NCBI GenBank assembly: GCA_014905825.1
Contig: JACGCN010000041.1
Location: forward strand, 1 to 64,000
From: Lyophyllum atratum
Lineage: Eukaryota; Basidiomycota; Agaricomycetes; Agaricales; Lyophyllaceae
DNA: 64,000 nt
Reading direction: 5' to 3'
The position numbers were made by a program, and so were the translations under genes. Shown here one piece after another: positions 47,632 through 57,653 of the stretch (position 1 is the first letter of the stretch; each line of letters opens with the position of its first letter). The notes beneath the pieces were generated by a model. The model was not told the DNA's origin. It searched no databases and saw only the letters and a list, made by a program, of their open reading frames with translations.

Positions 47632-48325
47632 ATGCCACCAAAGAAAACAAGAGAACATCGTAAGAATCTACCGTTCTCCTCTCTCGGAGTTGCTGATTGC
47701 AATCTCGACGCGCACAGACGCTCGGCAAGCCAATACTGTCGCCGCAGTGGGCCTTGCACCCGAAGTCATCGCTAAACGGACCAAGCGACATCTCGACGAA
47801 CTTGAGGTACGCCTCATGTGCATCCTGCCCTTTGCCTGACAACGCATTACACTTTCGAAGCGATCTAATTATGCCGAGCCTACCCTTCTCGCTGGCGAGG
47901 ACGACGAGGAGGGAGGGAAATCTGCTAAAGGACGCGCACGTCAAACCATCTCCGACAAACGCAACCTCAGCATTGCGGGCAGCTCCGCGGCGGCGAAGAA
48001 GAAGAAGTCAACCATGAATGTGCGAACTGCTTTACTTTACCGCAAAAGCCTCGCAACCCTCATTGACGAATCGGTACGGGTGTCTCCTGCTCCTTGTATG
48101 CTTTGTTAAGCTCCTTCTGGCCTGTAGAATATCGCGTCTCTTCCTGCGTCAATTCCAACGTATCTAACTGCACTCACGGCACCCTCGCCATACCCTTCCC
48201 GAAGCCTTTGTTCCGTTTGTGGATACTGGGGGGCGTACAAATGCCGACGGTGTGCCATGCCTTATTGTGATCACAACTGTGAAAGTGTTCACGCTGAAGC
48301 GCGTTGCGAAAGAAGGGTCGCCTGA
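47632..48325 (+). CDS. VPS71: SWR1 complex subunit Vps71/Swc6 (zinc finger HIT)
   Basis: This subunit of the SWR1 remodeller helps exchange H2A for H2A.Z. Four exons join in frame: MPPKKTREH, then HARQANTVAAVGLAPEV with RTKRHLDELE, then a central exon with SDKRNLSIAG and LLYRKSLATLIDES, then the zf-HIT exon. The zinc finger is SLCSVCGYWGAYKCRRC with AMPYCDHNCESVHAEARC, giving the expected paired Cys/His ligands (about 48205-48315). The protein is about 180 residues and ends RVA. The exons are short and lie in different frames, so the gene is easy to miss. Confidence 0.88.
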
Positions 48326-48698
48326 ACCTCAGCGGAATGCTGCACGCTCCCAGTATCTCGGATCCGTCTACCACTGCATCCAGTTCCTTCATGGAACATA
48401 CCGAACGTATGCTTGACGGCGCGGCCGCCCCCAACAACCAACGGCCCCTCCTGAACAAATACATCGTGCACCAGGTCACACACCTCTCGAGGAGTAGACA
48501 TGTGTAGCCAGGCCCGCCGTGTTTCTATCTGGATGTCTCACTTAACGCCACATGTAAACCAAAAGACGGAATTTCATTCCTGTTAACGGTACGTATGTAA
48601 TGAAGGAAAATGGCATTACGATTTAGCTACTCGAGCTCAGTTACGATGTGATTACCGTATCTCCAACTTCCGACTTCTCATGAAGTACTCAAACAGAC
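48326..48698. other. Convergent 3' flank VPS71 / aspartic protease
   Basis: Frames here on both strands are shadows without domain signal. The spacer holds both 3' ends. Confidence 0.4.
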
Positions 48699-50635
48699 TC
48701 AAACGAGTTTGGCCAAGTTGAGCTTGTTCTTGGTGACGTCTGTCGAGAAGTACGCGTTCTTCAAGAACACGTCGCCGACCTAAGTAAGCACACAGAGAAT
48801 AAGCAAACCTCTTGCCACTACATAGCAAAAGGAACACATACCAGCCACTCAGTTGCACCTCCAATATTACCTGGTGAAATACCCGAAATGCAGTCACCCG
48901 TCGGGTCAGCAGGGTCAATGGGCTGGAACGCAATATCCCTCGGGTCAATTGAAAACGCCGCGCCCCCAAACGTCAACGCAACGCTCGCGGTCGTCGTGCA
49001 CGGGACCGTGAATCCGCCTTGACCGTCCGACTTCGCGCCCTCGATGTTCTGGTGGACAGCCGCTACGTCGGCGGCGGGTGCGATGATGAGGGTCGTACCG
49101 GTGTCGAGGATGGCTGTGCGGCCCTGCAGGCCGACGTCGGTTCCATCGACAGAGACGGCGTCCATGGCACCTTCCCAGAAGCCTTGCTTGCTGACGTTGT
49201 CTAGAGTGACGAGGGTCTTGGGGTCGAATTTAGTGGTGTCGAGGCCGCTGTGAAGTTAGGATGAGTGAACGAAAGAGCTGCTTTGCAGGTAAAGGGCCTA
49301 CCCGAAGGTGATTTCGCCGTCGTTCTTGTTGTCAGCGACACGAGAAATCTTGTATGACGTGATGGCTTCTTTCACCAAGCCCGCTTTTGCCATCGCCTCG
49401 ATCGGTGTCAGGGTTTGTTGCTGAGAGAGCGTCTATATAATCGTTGTCAGTCTCACCGATGACCAAGGTAATTGAAGTGTAGATTCACCGATTGTGCAAG
49501 TCCCATGAGCCCGTCGAAAGAGGTTGAGTCATCCGAGAATTCAACACTCTCCGTGGTCGCAACGCCAAAAGTGTGGGCCTTGAGTGCAATACCTGCGACC
49601 ACAATATCGTCCGTAATAATGCTTCCCGAGACCTGGCCAGTTCCGTATGTAACTTGAAAGGGCGTTTGAGCGTCCTGGAAAGAGCTTGAGCCCTGGGGAC
49701 CGAGGAATTTGTGATTTCCCTACGAGCGAGGTTGATTAGCTCTTGGCCATTCTTACGTATGTGCAGAACGTACGCATCCACCGCCAGCGTCCGATTTGCA
49801 ATTTTCAGCTCCAACCCACAAGTCAGCTGATCCTGAATCCATCAGGATCGAGAAGTCCTGGGGTGGCGTGCCCATCTGGACAGTTGCGAGGTAGCCAAGG
49901 TCATTTGCTCTGTCATGCAAGATCAGCTAAGGGGAGCTATGGTTGAGGCAAATTTCTTACTCAATGTCAAGCCCCAGCGAATTGTCCGCAGCTGGCTTGT
50001 TGGCGACGGTTACATCGGGAACGGCGGCACTGAAAACATGGGTCGTGAGTTCATGAAATAGTAACGAACAATGGAATGAATACCCAGCAGCACCTGCACC
50101 GGCACCTGCACCTGCACCTGCACCTACACCAGCACCAGCACCAGCACCTTTGCCTTTGCCGTTACCCTTAGCCTTGCCATGACCTTGTATGTTTCCGTTT
50201 CTATCCTTTGCAGCAGCTGAAGCCAACACAGCGCCCGAGCCTGCGGTTTTAGACTTTGACTTCGGCTTGGGGACACCGATACGGTTATACCGTCTCTCAA
50301 GGCCGTCCTCGCCTTCGACGGCAAGGACCCGCTTGCGGAGGTTTTCGCGCAGCTCTTCCGTGGTGGGCGCACGTCGACCTGTCATACGGGCGTAGCGCCG
50401 TTGGCTGCGGTTGATGTTCTGTTGGTGTGCCTGCCCAAACTATTATTAGTATTGAGATTGAATTCGGAAACATAAAGGTGCGCACAATAAGAGGGTGGGC
50501 AGTGGACCGTTGCTCAGCCCGCTTGAGCGGGAGGGTTACCATGCCAGGCATTGGGTTTGAGTTCGCAGCGGGCAAGGCATCGACGGCAAGGGCAAGCAGA
50601 ACACCTGCAAGAAGTGCGGAGAATTGGATTTGCAT
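48699..50635 (-). CDS. Secreted pepsin-like aspartic protease (A1 family)
   Basis: The signal peptide is MQIQFSALLAGVLLALAVDA. A basic propeptide (INRSQRRYARM, RENLRKRVL) follows. Next comes a low-complexity Gly/Ala/Lys linker encoded by GGTGCA-type hexanucleotides (about 50090-50160). The catalytic domain begins near LGLDIEANDLGYLATVQMG. The two active-site aspartates are in MDSGSADLWVG and LDTGTTLI. The protein ends STDVTKNKLNLAKLV. A first frame start at 50653 is TTG, so the ATG at 50635 is used. At least seven exons join in frame. The enzyme is expected to be secreted, and the Gly/Ala linker may be removed with the propeptide. Confidence 0.92.
50090..50165. repeat. GCACCT/GCACCA short tandem repeat inside the protease gene
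   Basis: Imperfect 6-bp units (GCACCT, GCACCA and variants) run for about 70 bp and encode alternating Gly-Ala on the minus strand. Unit number probably varies between strains. Confidence 0.8.
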
Positions 50636-51328
50636 GTTGGAGAATAGTCGCAAGAAATAAGCTCTAGAATGAGAGTACCGTTAATCTGCCAGAGAAAAAG
50701 AGAGGAAGCGGGTGGGAAAGGGAGGAAGGGGAAGCAGAAGAGCCCAGCCTGTGGCAAGAGAAATGGGGGAAGGGAAAGAGAATAGTCCGCATCTGGTCTG
50801 AACGCGTTATATACTTCGCGCGGCTGTCACCAGCCGAATGTCCGTCCAACACACCCATCTCCACACTACAAAGGCCTCGACACGCATGTCGCCTCATGTT
50901 GTCCCGATCATGTGATGGTGCAAAAATAGCAGTACCTGCGGAGCTGAGGACAGATGGGAATGGGCGGTCATGATTGTTATGATTGTTGCTGAATGGTTTC
51001 TAAGGTGTTTAGCACTTCTGGATTCGCCCTAATAATAATCCTATGTGACTCAAAATGCTTCTATCTTTCATCAAAAGATTCGAAAACATTGTGCATCCAA
51101 ACGCACCTTGTACATTTTTGGCCCTCCTGGGTAACATTATTGAAGTGTGAGCGTTGCAGGTCCAGCGATGTCAACCCTGATGTCAACATTACAATCTGGT
51201 GTCTCGTCTGTGGAACTGCTTTGGTCAAGATTAGTGGGGCGGGAGGCATAGTCATGGAGAAAGATATCGATGATATTGTGTCTGGATATGGGGCGATTAT
51301 GCGTACAGGGTGGAATGCATCATTACAA
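50636..51328. other. Intergenic region, no gene recognised
   Basis: The left part is a purine-rich leader and promoter for the protease. A frame at 50993-51340 on the + strand has paired cysteines but no family resemblance and overlaps the end of the isomerase gene. Confidence 0.4.
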
Positions 51329-52479
51329 TTACAACCTTGAACGTGCAGCGGCATCATCAATGGCAGCGTTGGTAGGCCTCAAGTCCATCCGTATTGTAGT
51401 CAACGTATCGCGATACAGATCAGTCTAAAAAAACGCCCATTTAGCCATGCTCATGGTCTAGTTTAGAAATCGTACCTTGATCAATCCCCAAACGCCAGCC
51501 TGTGCGTTGGCGCTGAACTTGTCAGCAACCTCTACGGCCTTTTCCAAGACTTCAGCAGTCTTTCCGTCAACGAGATGGTCCAATAGGCCGTCCTGGTGTG
51601 CTTCCTTGGCGCTAAATTTGTGGCCTTCGAGGGCAATCTTGCGCTGTAGACGATGATCGCCTACTTTTGCTCGGAGGATGGCGGCAAAAGATAATGGCCA
51701 CACAGCACCGAAGTGAACCTTCATAGTAACGAGTTATAAATGGATCTCGAATACCGCGTCGTGTACTTACCTCGTTCATGCATAGCCAAGCGTTGCGTTT
51801 ATTCCCATCGGTCATTACGCGATAGTCGCATGCCAACGATAGCAGAAATGCACCGGCGTAGCAGTGCCCATTGATCGCGGCAATTGTTGGAACTGCATGC
51901 CGCGTTAATATGCGGAAAAGATACGTCTGCTTCAATAGGTTGGGCGCTCACTAGGAAATGCCAGAAGACGCGCTAAAAGCGGGTTAAATGTAGCTATAAA
52001 TGAAAGGTAAGGATGAGCTTCGGAACGCGTCTGTCCTTACTCACAAGGAAAGAAATTCGGGTCGGATACGACGTTTGCGAAGTCGAGTCCTTGGAGTGAG
52101 CATAATGAGCCCAAAGTGGTCGAAGTCTGCCGAGTGTGGACAGCCAACACGCACCGTTGCTGAAGAACTTGTCCTGGTCCCGTTTTCCCACAATGATTAG
52201 CGCACCTTTTCCACCTTCCTTATCCTTGGCCTTCTGTGCAGCCCTCCACTGCCCACGCCAGTCTCTTTCAACCGCGTCAAGTGCAGGCTTGAGTCCGCCA
52301 TCCACGAGGTCAACAGTCAACCGACTGTCCTGCCCATTGTGTAGCTCAATGATCCAGAGTGACGGTTTGGCTTGAAATGCAGGTGATGAAGATGCCTGTT
52401 GACATGGACCTAATCACAACTTACGGTGGGTGAGGGTGACAAGAGGTGCGTCGGTAGGGAGCCTGAGAGGGTACGACAT
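51329..52479 (-). CDS. Peroxisomal enoyl-CoA hydratase/isomerase family protein (ECI1-like)
   Basis: This crotonase-fold protein is likely a delta3,delta2-enoyl-CoA isomerase for beta-oxidation of unsaturated fatty acids. The N-terminus reads MSYPLRLPTDAPLVTL, then IIELHNGQDSRLTVDLV. The oxyanion-hole blocks are FFSNGLDF and the motif TIAAINGHCYAGAFLLSLACD. The next block is WLCMNEVHFGAVWPL. The C-terminus ends ARSRL, and SRL is a good type 1 peroxisomal targeting signal. About six exons join in frame with GT-AG introns. Confidence 0.87.
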
Positions 52480-52804
52480 CGTTTCTTTTGTGGGAGACTG
52501 GAAGCTAACGCCCCAAGTGAAAGGCGGGGTCAAAAATAGCGAGCTAACCCGGTCCCGGTCCGATGCAGTCTTGGAGACATGTGATTGGTTGCGTGAAACG
52601 GGATTTTGAACGCCGGGACATACAATCTAGCAAGAAAATACAGCCACGTTTAGCACCTAAAGTATATACATGTCCATGTGAGCTTACCGTCTTATATAGT
52701 AAAAATAGTATAGGGGAGGCCAGAGTAGACCTCGGGTGGGAAGTGGTGAGAGAGGAAATGCAAACAAAACGCAACAAAAGCCATATTCACTACCACCAAC
52801 GACG
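52480..52804. promoter_or_regulatory. Divergent upstream region, isomerase / complex I subunit
   Basis: These 325 bp separate the two divergent start codons. No gene is seen inside. Confidence 0.45.
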
Positions 52805-53154
52805 ATGAGTCTGAACCAGGCCCGGGCTGAAGAGATCAAAGGTTTTCGTGCTACTCTTCTAGCGAAAAACGCCAGCTGACCTCGTGCTGGATACCTATAG
52901 CCAGATTCCAGGAGCGTGACGACCACCTCCGGGAGTCCGTGGGTGCGGGCCATGGAAGCTCGTTTGGTGCGCGACGAGCTGGATAAGTGTCAGAGGGGCG
53001 AGGGCGTGAACCATTACGAGAATTGCAAGTGGCTCTCGGAAAAATACCTGAACATGCTCAAGGAAAGCAGGGTACGTATGATGAGGCCATCACTTCTCAC
53101 TACGCGCTGACTTCGGGCGTGCAGGTGCAAGGCTATAAACGCATAGACGTCTAG
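52805..53154 (+). CDS. NADH:ubiquinone oxidoreductase 12 kDa subunit (NDUFB10/NUXM-like), one frame break
   Basis: This is a small accessory subunit of mitochondrial complex I. Exon 1 gives MSLNQARAEEIK. After an intron the frame reads ARFQERDDHLRES and should continue WVRAMEARLVRDELDKCQ, but one extra base near 52939 puts the two halves in different frames. Later blocks GEGVNHYENCKWLSEKYLNML and RVQGYKRIDV complete the protein, about 95 residues. The Cys pair in DKCQ and ENCK fits the twin-cysteine pattern of this subunit. The match on both sides of the break suggests a base error rather than a lost gene. Confidence 0.75.
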
Positions 53155-53408
53155 TGACAATATTGAAGCCATGGATTGACTGCAGATAACTTTTATTTGA
53201 GTTCGACACGCGAAAGGTGTAAGGCGTTGCTCATCACGATTTTGTCACCTACGCCGGTCATGGACTGGATACAAACATTCGCATCGAACACAGTCGTTTC
53301 ATAAACAGCAATCACCACATGACGGCTGCTCAGGCCTCCGACGGAACTCATTCGACGATTACTCACACCCTGGACCTATATATCAGCTACATGAACCGAC
53401 TCTGGGCT

Positions 53409-54985
53409 TCAGCTAGCATCGCCGTTGCCACCAAATGATCGTGAATTGGTATCATTATCCGTTCGTTCGACGAAAAACAGTGTCCATGCATCCTTCAAAG
53501 AGTCGGGAAAAAACTGTACATATCCTACAAGAAGCGCAATGATTGTGACGGCCCCGGCGGCGACTGTCGGAAGCATCGTGCCGGATGACCTGAACATCCC
53601 AAAAATGAGTCCGTTTTATTTCTAGTGCAAGGTGCTGACCCGGCTCACTGATCTGTGTTCGCCGGAGCTGCTCCACCCTTCGTTGAAGACGCCGACGTAC
53701 TGGCGGCGGTATTTCGGGAGTTACCAACAAGCGCAGACGAGTTCATTGCCCGCGTGGTATTGCTCTGCAATGTCCAAGATATGCCTCCCAAGATGTGAGA
53801 TAGGAAAGCGTCATCCTACAGGTACATCGAGGTGGGCTTTAGTTGATCTGACAGGAAGGGCTGGAGGACAAACCTGCCAAGTTTCGTTCAAGTGGCCCAG
53901 GCTCGTATAGAAGCTTCGCCCAGCAACAGACTTGTTCGCGTCGTCCACGCCACTACCATGAGTTTGGAACCAAGCTACAGAACAAGAGATAGCCCTGAGA
54001 AAATCAGAGCAAGGGAGAAATACAGCAAAAGGCGCACCGAGGGGATGAGGAGTGCCTTGGTCGAATTTCCGTATTCCGTTGTCTATGGCCAGTTTTCTGA
54101 GCATGAGCTCTATGGTGGATGAAGACAATGCTGAGACGTGCCGACATAACTAGACTCGTTCGCGGCAAGGACGACCGTAGCACGAGCGCTCTGGGATCCG
54201 ACTTGAAGTTATAGCTAGTAGTAGATCATGTTGGTACAGAAATCTGCATGACGAGCCGGGGGCTCCTCACATTTCGTCGCGAATATGCCATTCGGCTGGC
54301 AACTTGCTTGTGCTTGGATGCGACGGGCCCACTACATCCACAATCTAGCCGATTGTGATATTGAGAATGTCGAAACGTGAAAAACGGGTTGGGCTTACAG
54401 CGTCTTGGAGTTCAGGGTGGTAGTCGAAGAAGGCCCCTATCCGAACGCGGTGAATCAGATGAACAGCGCCACCCAGAATACGATCTAGGAGCGGCGTACC
54501 AACTTCACGGCCAAAGAATGTCGTGTTAACAAGGGAGTCAGAGGACGAGTGTATCCCAACGAAGTTTCCACCGAGGTTGAGATACGTTTGGAATGCCGCC
54601 TTCCCCGCGTCGTCAAGAACTGCTTGGCACACATTCAGAGACTAGGTCAGCGTCGTGGGCCCACGTCCCGCTCATGTATTCCATGAGAGTGTTTAAAATG
54701 GGGCGTACCTTCTCCAGTAGTGCTCAAAAACAAGACTGCATCGAACCCCGCGAGGATCGAGTCTGTAAACTGGGCCTTATCCTCCGTCGCATCGAACTCA
54801 ACATTAATTGACGCCTCCCTGGCCTTCAGCGCGGCAATTGCAATGGGAATGGAATCATGCCTAAATCCAGCCGTGGCGGAGTATAGCAGGATGCGTGCGG
54901 GGACGGATTGCTGTCGGGCCATGGCAGCAATCAGGAGGGAGATAAGAAGAAAGAGGTACAACGGGACTGAGATGTTGGGCAGCAT
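53409..54985 (-). CDS. ThuA-like domain protein with signal peptide and C-terminal membrane anchor, one frame break
   Basis: ThuA-like proteins have a class I glutamine amidotransferase-like fold and are linked to sugar metabolism; their activity is mostly unknown. The signal peptide is MLPNISVPLYLFLLISLLIA. Domain blocks are ILLYSATAGFRHDSIP, GFDAVLFLSTTGEVL, FQTYLNLGGNFVGIHSSSD, VDVVGPSHPSTSKLP, FDQGTPHPLAWFQ and GRSFYTSLGHLNETWQ followed by FLSHILGGISWTL. A Ser/Thr/Ala-rich stalk and one transmembrane helix (VAAGAVTIIALLVGYVQFF) follow, then a short tail. At first sight the two ends look like separate genes. Near 54180-54190 one base is missing between SDPRAL and TVVLAANES, so the frame is broken there. 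Confidence 0.78.
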
Positions 54986-55330
54986 TACTTTACAGTCCAG
55001 TAAAACTGGCTGCGAGAGACTGATGGTACATGGTTCATGGTCATCCCACCCACCTGCGTCATCGTTGTGATGGGCAACGCGGGCCGCCAACAAGGCACGC
55101 CGGCTATCCAGCTACTTGGCTTCTCAAGCTACATACCAAGGCCGAATACAAAGCCCCGGGACTGAACAGATGTCCATCGGTGAAGAGGGTATTATTAGTA
55201 TTAGGGAATATAATCTCAATGCAAGTCAAGTTGTTGGGAGTGAAAAGGAATGTGTTGACGATAGATGGTGCCAAGAGATAAGAAATGATGCAAAATGGCC
55301 ATGAAGAAGGAATACCGAAGCAATTGTGGA

Positions 55331-57181
55331 CTATTGCTGCCGACATTCGGGGTCTGGTCCCCCTCCGTGCCCGTGCCCGTACTCATACTCATCGTCCTCG
55401 TCCTCGTCTTCCCAATCATCGTCTTCACCACCGAACTGCGGATTAAAACCGTCAAAGAAGCTTGGGCTAGCCGGGAAAGACCGGGCACGCACTTCCAGAA
55501 TGTCACTTTCCTCGAACTCAGCGTGATCCACCGTCTCAGGTAAAGGCTCTGGGTTGCTCCTTTTCGGCGGAAGAAGGGACTCCAGCGCCTGGTGGGAATG
55601 GTCTGAAAACGCATGAGAAGGAATTGGGATTGAGCAGCATACCTTTGCATCGATGGTTTTTGACCACTGATCGTCAGGCATCTCGACGGACAGAGTGACG
55701 TAGAGATCACCCTTCGCATTTGGTTTCTTATAAACGGGCATTCCTTCCCCTCGTAACACTATGCAGTCGTCGGGTTTGATGATTTTACCAGGAGGACTCG
55801 ACACTTCGATGCCGCGGCCGTCAAGATGCGTAACAAGGATCCTCGAGAAGCCAAAGAGGGCCTCAGAGAGGGTAATTTTGACTTGCGTGACAAGATCATT
55901 GGCGTTACGTTCGAACGAATCGTGTGGGACCGCTTTGAGAACGAAAACGACGTCACCAGCAGGGACACCGGGCTTATACCTCATAAGATCATGAGGACAG
56001 GGAATAAGGTAGCAGGCGTACCTCCTCATCACCAGCCCCAGGCAAAACAATTCTCTGTCCATTCGACATGCCCTTCTCAATGACGATCTCCTGACGTTTC
56101 TTCTCCGTCATGGTTTTTTCGCCCTTGCACTTCTTACATCTGGTATTTCTTTGAGTTAACGCAGACGGTGAAGCGACGGAGTTGGCTCACCTGTCCTTGT
56201 CCTTCAACTTTTCGCCACTGCCATGACATGAATGGCACGCAACTCTTGACGAGCCAATTCGAGAGGGCCCGAGCTGTGCGATTGAGTGAATGGGAGCTCC
56301 ACTTCTTGACTTCTACAAACGAACCTGGGAATGCACGATGGTAAACCCTTTCCCATCACAGGTTGCGCAAGGCTTCGGTTTTGCGTTGCCCTTTGCGCCA
56401 GAGCTTTTAGATTAGGGATATTAGGGGCGACATGAAGATGAACAGCACATGTTACGCACCCTTTGCATTGAGTACATAAAGCCTCCCTCTCCATGTTCAT
56501 CTTCACAGTCTTCCCGTTATACAAGTCTTCCAGCGTCACTTCGTGAGGTATCACTTCTGGACCACTCGCTCGGCGTCCAGGGCCAGGACCGGCAGTATCA
56601 AAGAACATGCCTGCGTTGAAGAACTGTGCGAAAATATCCGCCGGGTCGTATCCCGCTCCGCCACCACTTCCTTTCAGTCCATCCATGCCCCGTATATCGT
56701 AGGCTTCTCGCGAATCAGGATCATTGAGGATCTCGTAGCTGAAGAAACCATCATCATCAGAATCAACATAAGGCTCTAATAGAAGAGAAACAGAGAGAAC
56801 GTACGCAGCAGCCATCTCTTGAAACTTCGCATGAGCATCCGGGTTATTAGGATTCTTATCCTGTCAATGCCTCTTTATGACTAACTGGTTAGGCTGGACA
56901 AGACGTAACACGAACTGGGTGGTGCTCTTTCGCCTGGGAAGAATTCAGAACGTGTAAGAATCTTTATTCATGTTGATTCAACTACCTTTTTCATGTAAGC
57001 CTTCCTGATTTCGGCTTGAAACATAATGAGCGACAGTATCTTCCTTGCGAATGAGAATGATAGGTACCTTCGCTGGCAGTCGAGGAAACGCCCAGTAAGT
57101 CATACAGCTCTGTTTCTACGGCCACTAGATGGTAATAGGCTTCAGTTCAGAGTAAGGAAGCGTTCGTGTGGGCTACTCACT
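55331..57181 (-). CDS. Type I (class A) DnaJ/Hsp40 co-chaperone
   Basis: The J domain reads MAVETELYDLLGVSSTASE, AEIRKAYMKKAKEHHPDKNP with the HPD motif, and AAAYEILNDPDSREAYD. A Gly-rich stretch (GLKGSGGGAG) leads to four zinc-binding CxxCxGxG-type repeats: CTQCKGSG, CATCDGKG, CHSCHGSG and CKKCKGEK. The substrate-binding domains have GDVVFVLKAVPHDSFER and ILVTHLDGRGIEV. The end is very acidic (EDDDWEDEDEDDE) and finishes ...ECRQQ, leaving a Cys four residues from the end. The start codon is split by an intron: A at 57181, TG after the acceptor at 57125. No other ATG gives a normal J-domain start. The frame is intact. Confidence 0.9.
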
Positions 57182-57653
57182 TTCGATAACTTGTTTGAGA
57201 AGGGACCAGAGCCCAGCCACGGTCCAAGACGCGTGGTGTAAATCCGAGTCTACGCCACAAACGTGAAATTTTTGAATCGGAGCCCGAAAGTCTGTTTAAA
57301 TTTCACGGTTGATTTTCTTCAACGCCGTGTCAACAATTTGCGACGACCCGTCCAGTCCTGATCACGTCGACGAGTACGTCCTGTTTCTGCCCTCTTCTCA
57401 TGATGCCCAAATATTTTATCTACATTGTCCGACTGGGTCTCCCCAGCTATGACGATCATCATAACCTGATTCTTCTCTTCCAATTTGCGATCGCACCCAC
57501 AACTGACTCTATCCTTCTTCCCTCAGGTATGCTCCAGAGGGTGTGCAGGGCGTAATCTATCTGCATTGTGGAGAATGTACAATTCAATTGCATAGGGTCT
57601 CGTTGTAAACCTGATATGCTTCCTCGTGTCTAGTGCTAAGCGTTACGACGAAC
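57182..57653. promoter_or_regulatory. Divergent promoter region DnaJ / NSUN5
   Basis: This region holds the DnaJ 5' UTR and promoter and the NSUN5 promoter. Pairs such as GAAATTTTTGAATCGG near 57260 are A/T-rich. No heat-shock element (repeated nGAAn) is clear to me. Confidence 0.4.

Noticed and set aside
50993..51340. A 115-codon + strand frame with paired cysteines
   Set aside because: It overlaps the isomerase 3' end, has no family resemblance and no promoter or splice support.
53811..54128. A separate small membrane-protein gene
   Set aside because: Its blocks (GTPHPL then GRSFYTSLGHLNETW) are the C-terminal part of the ThuA-like domain begun upstream.
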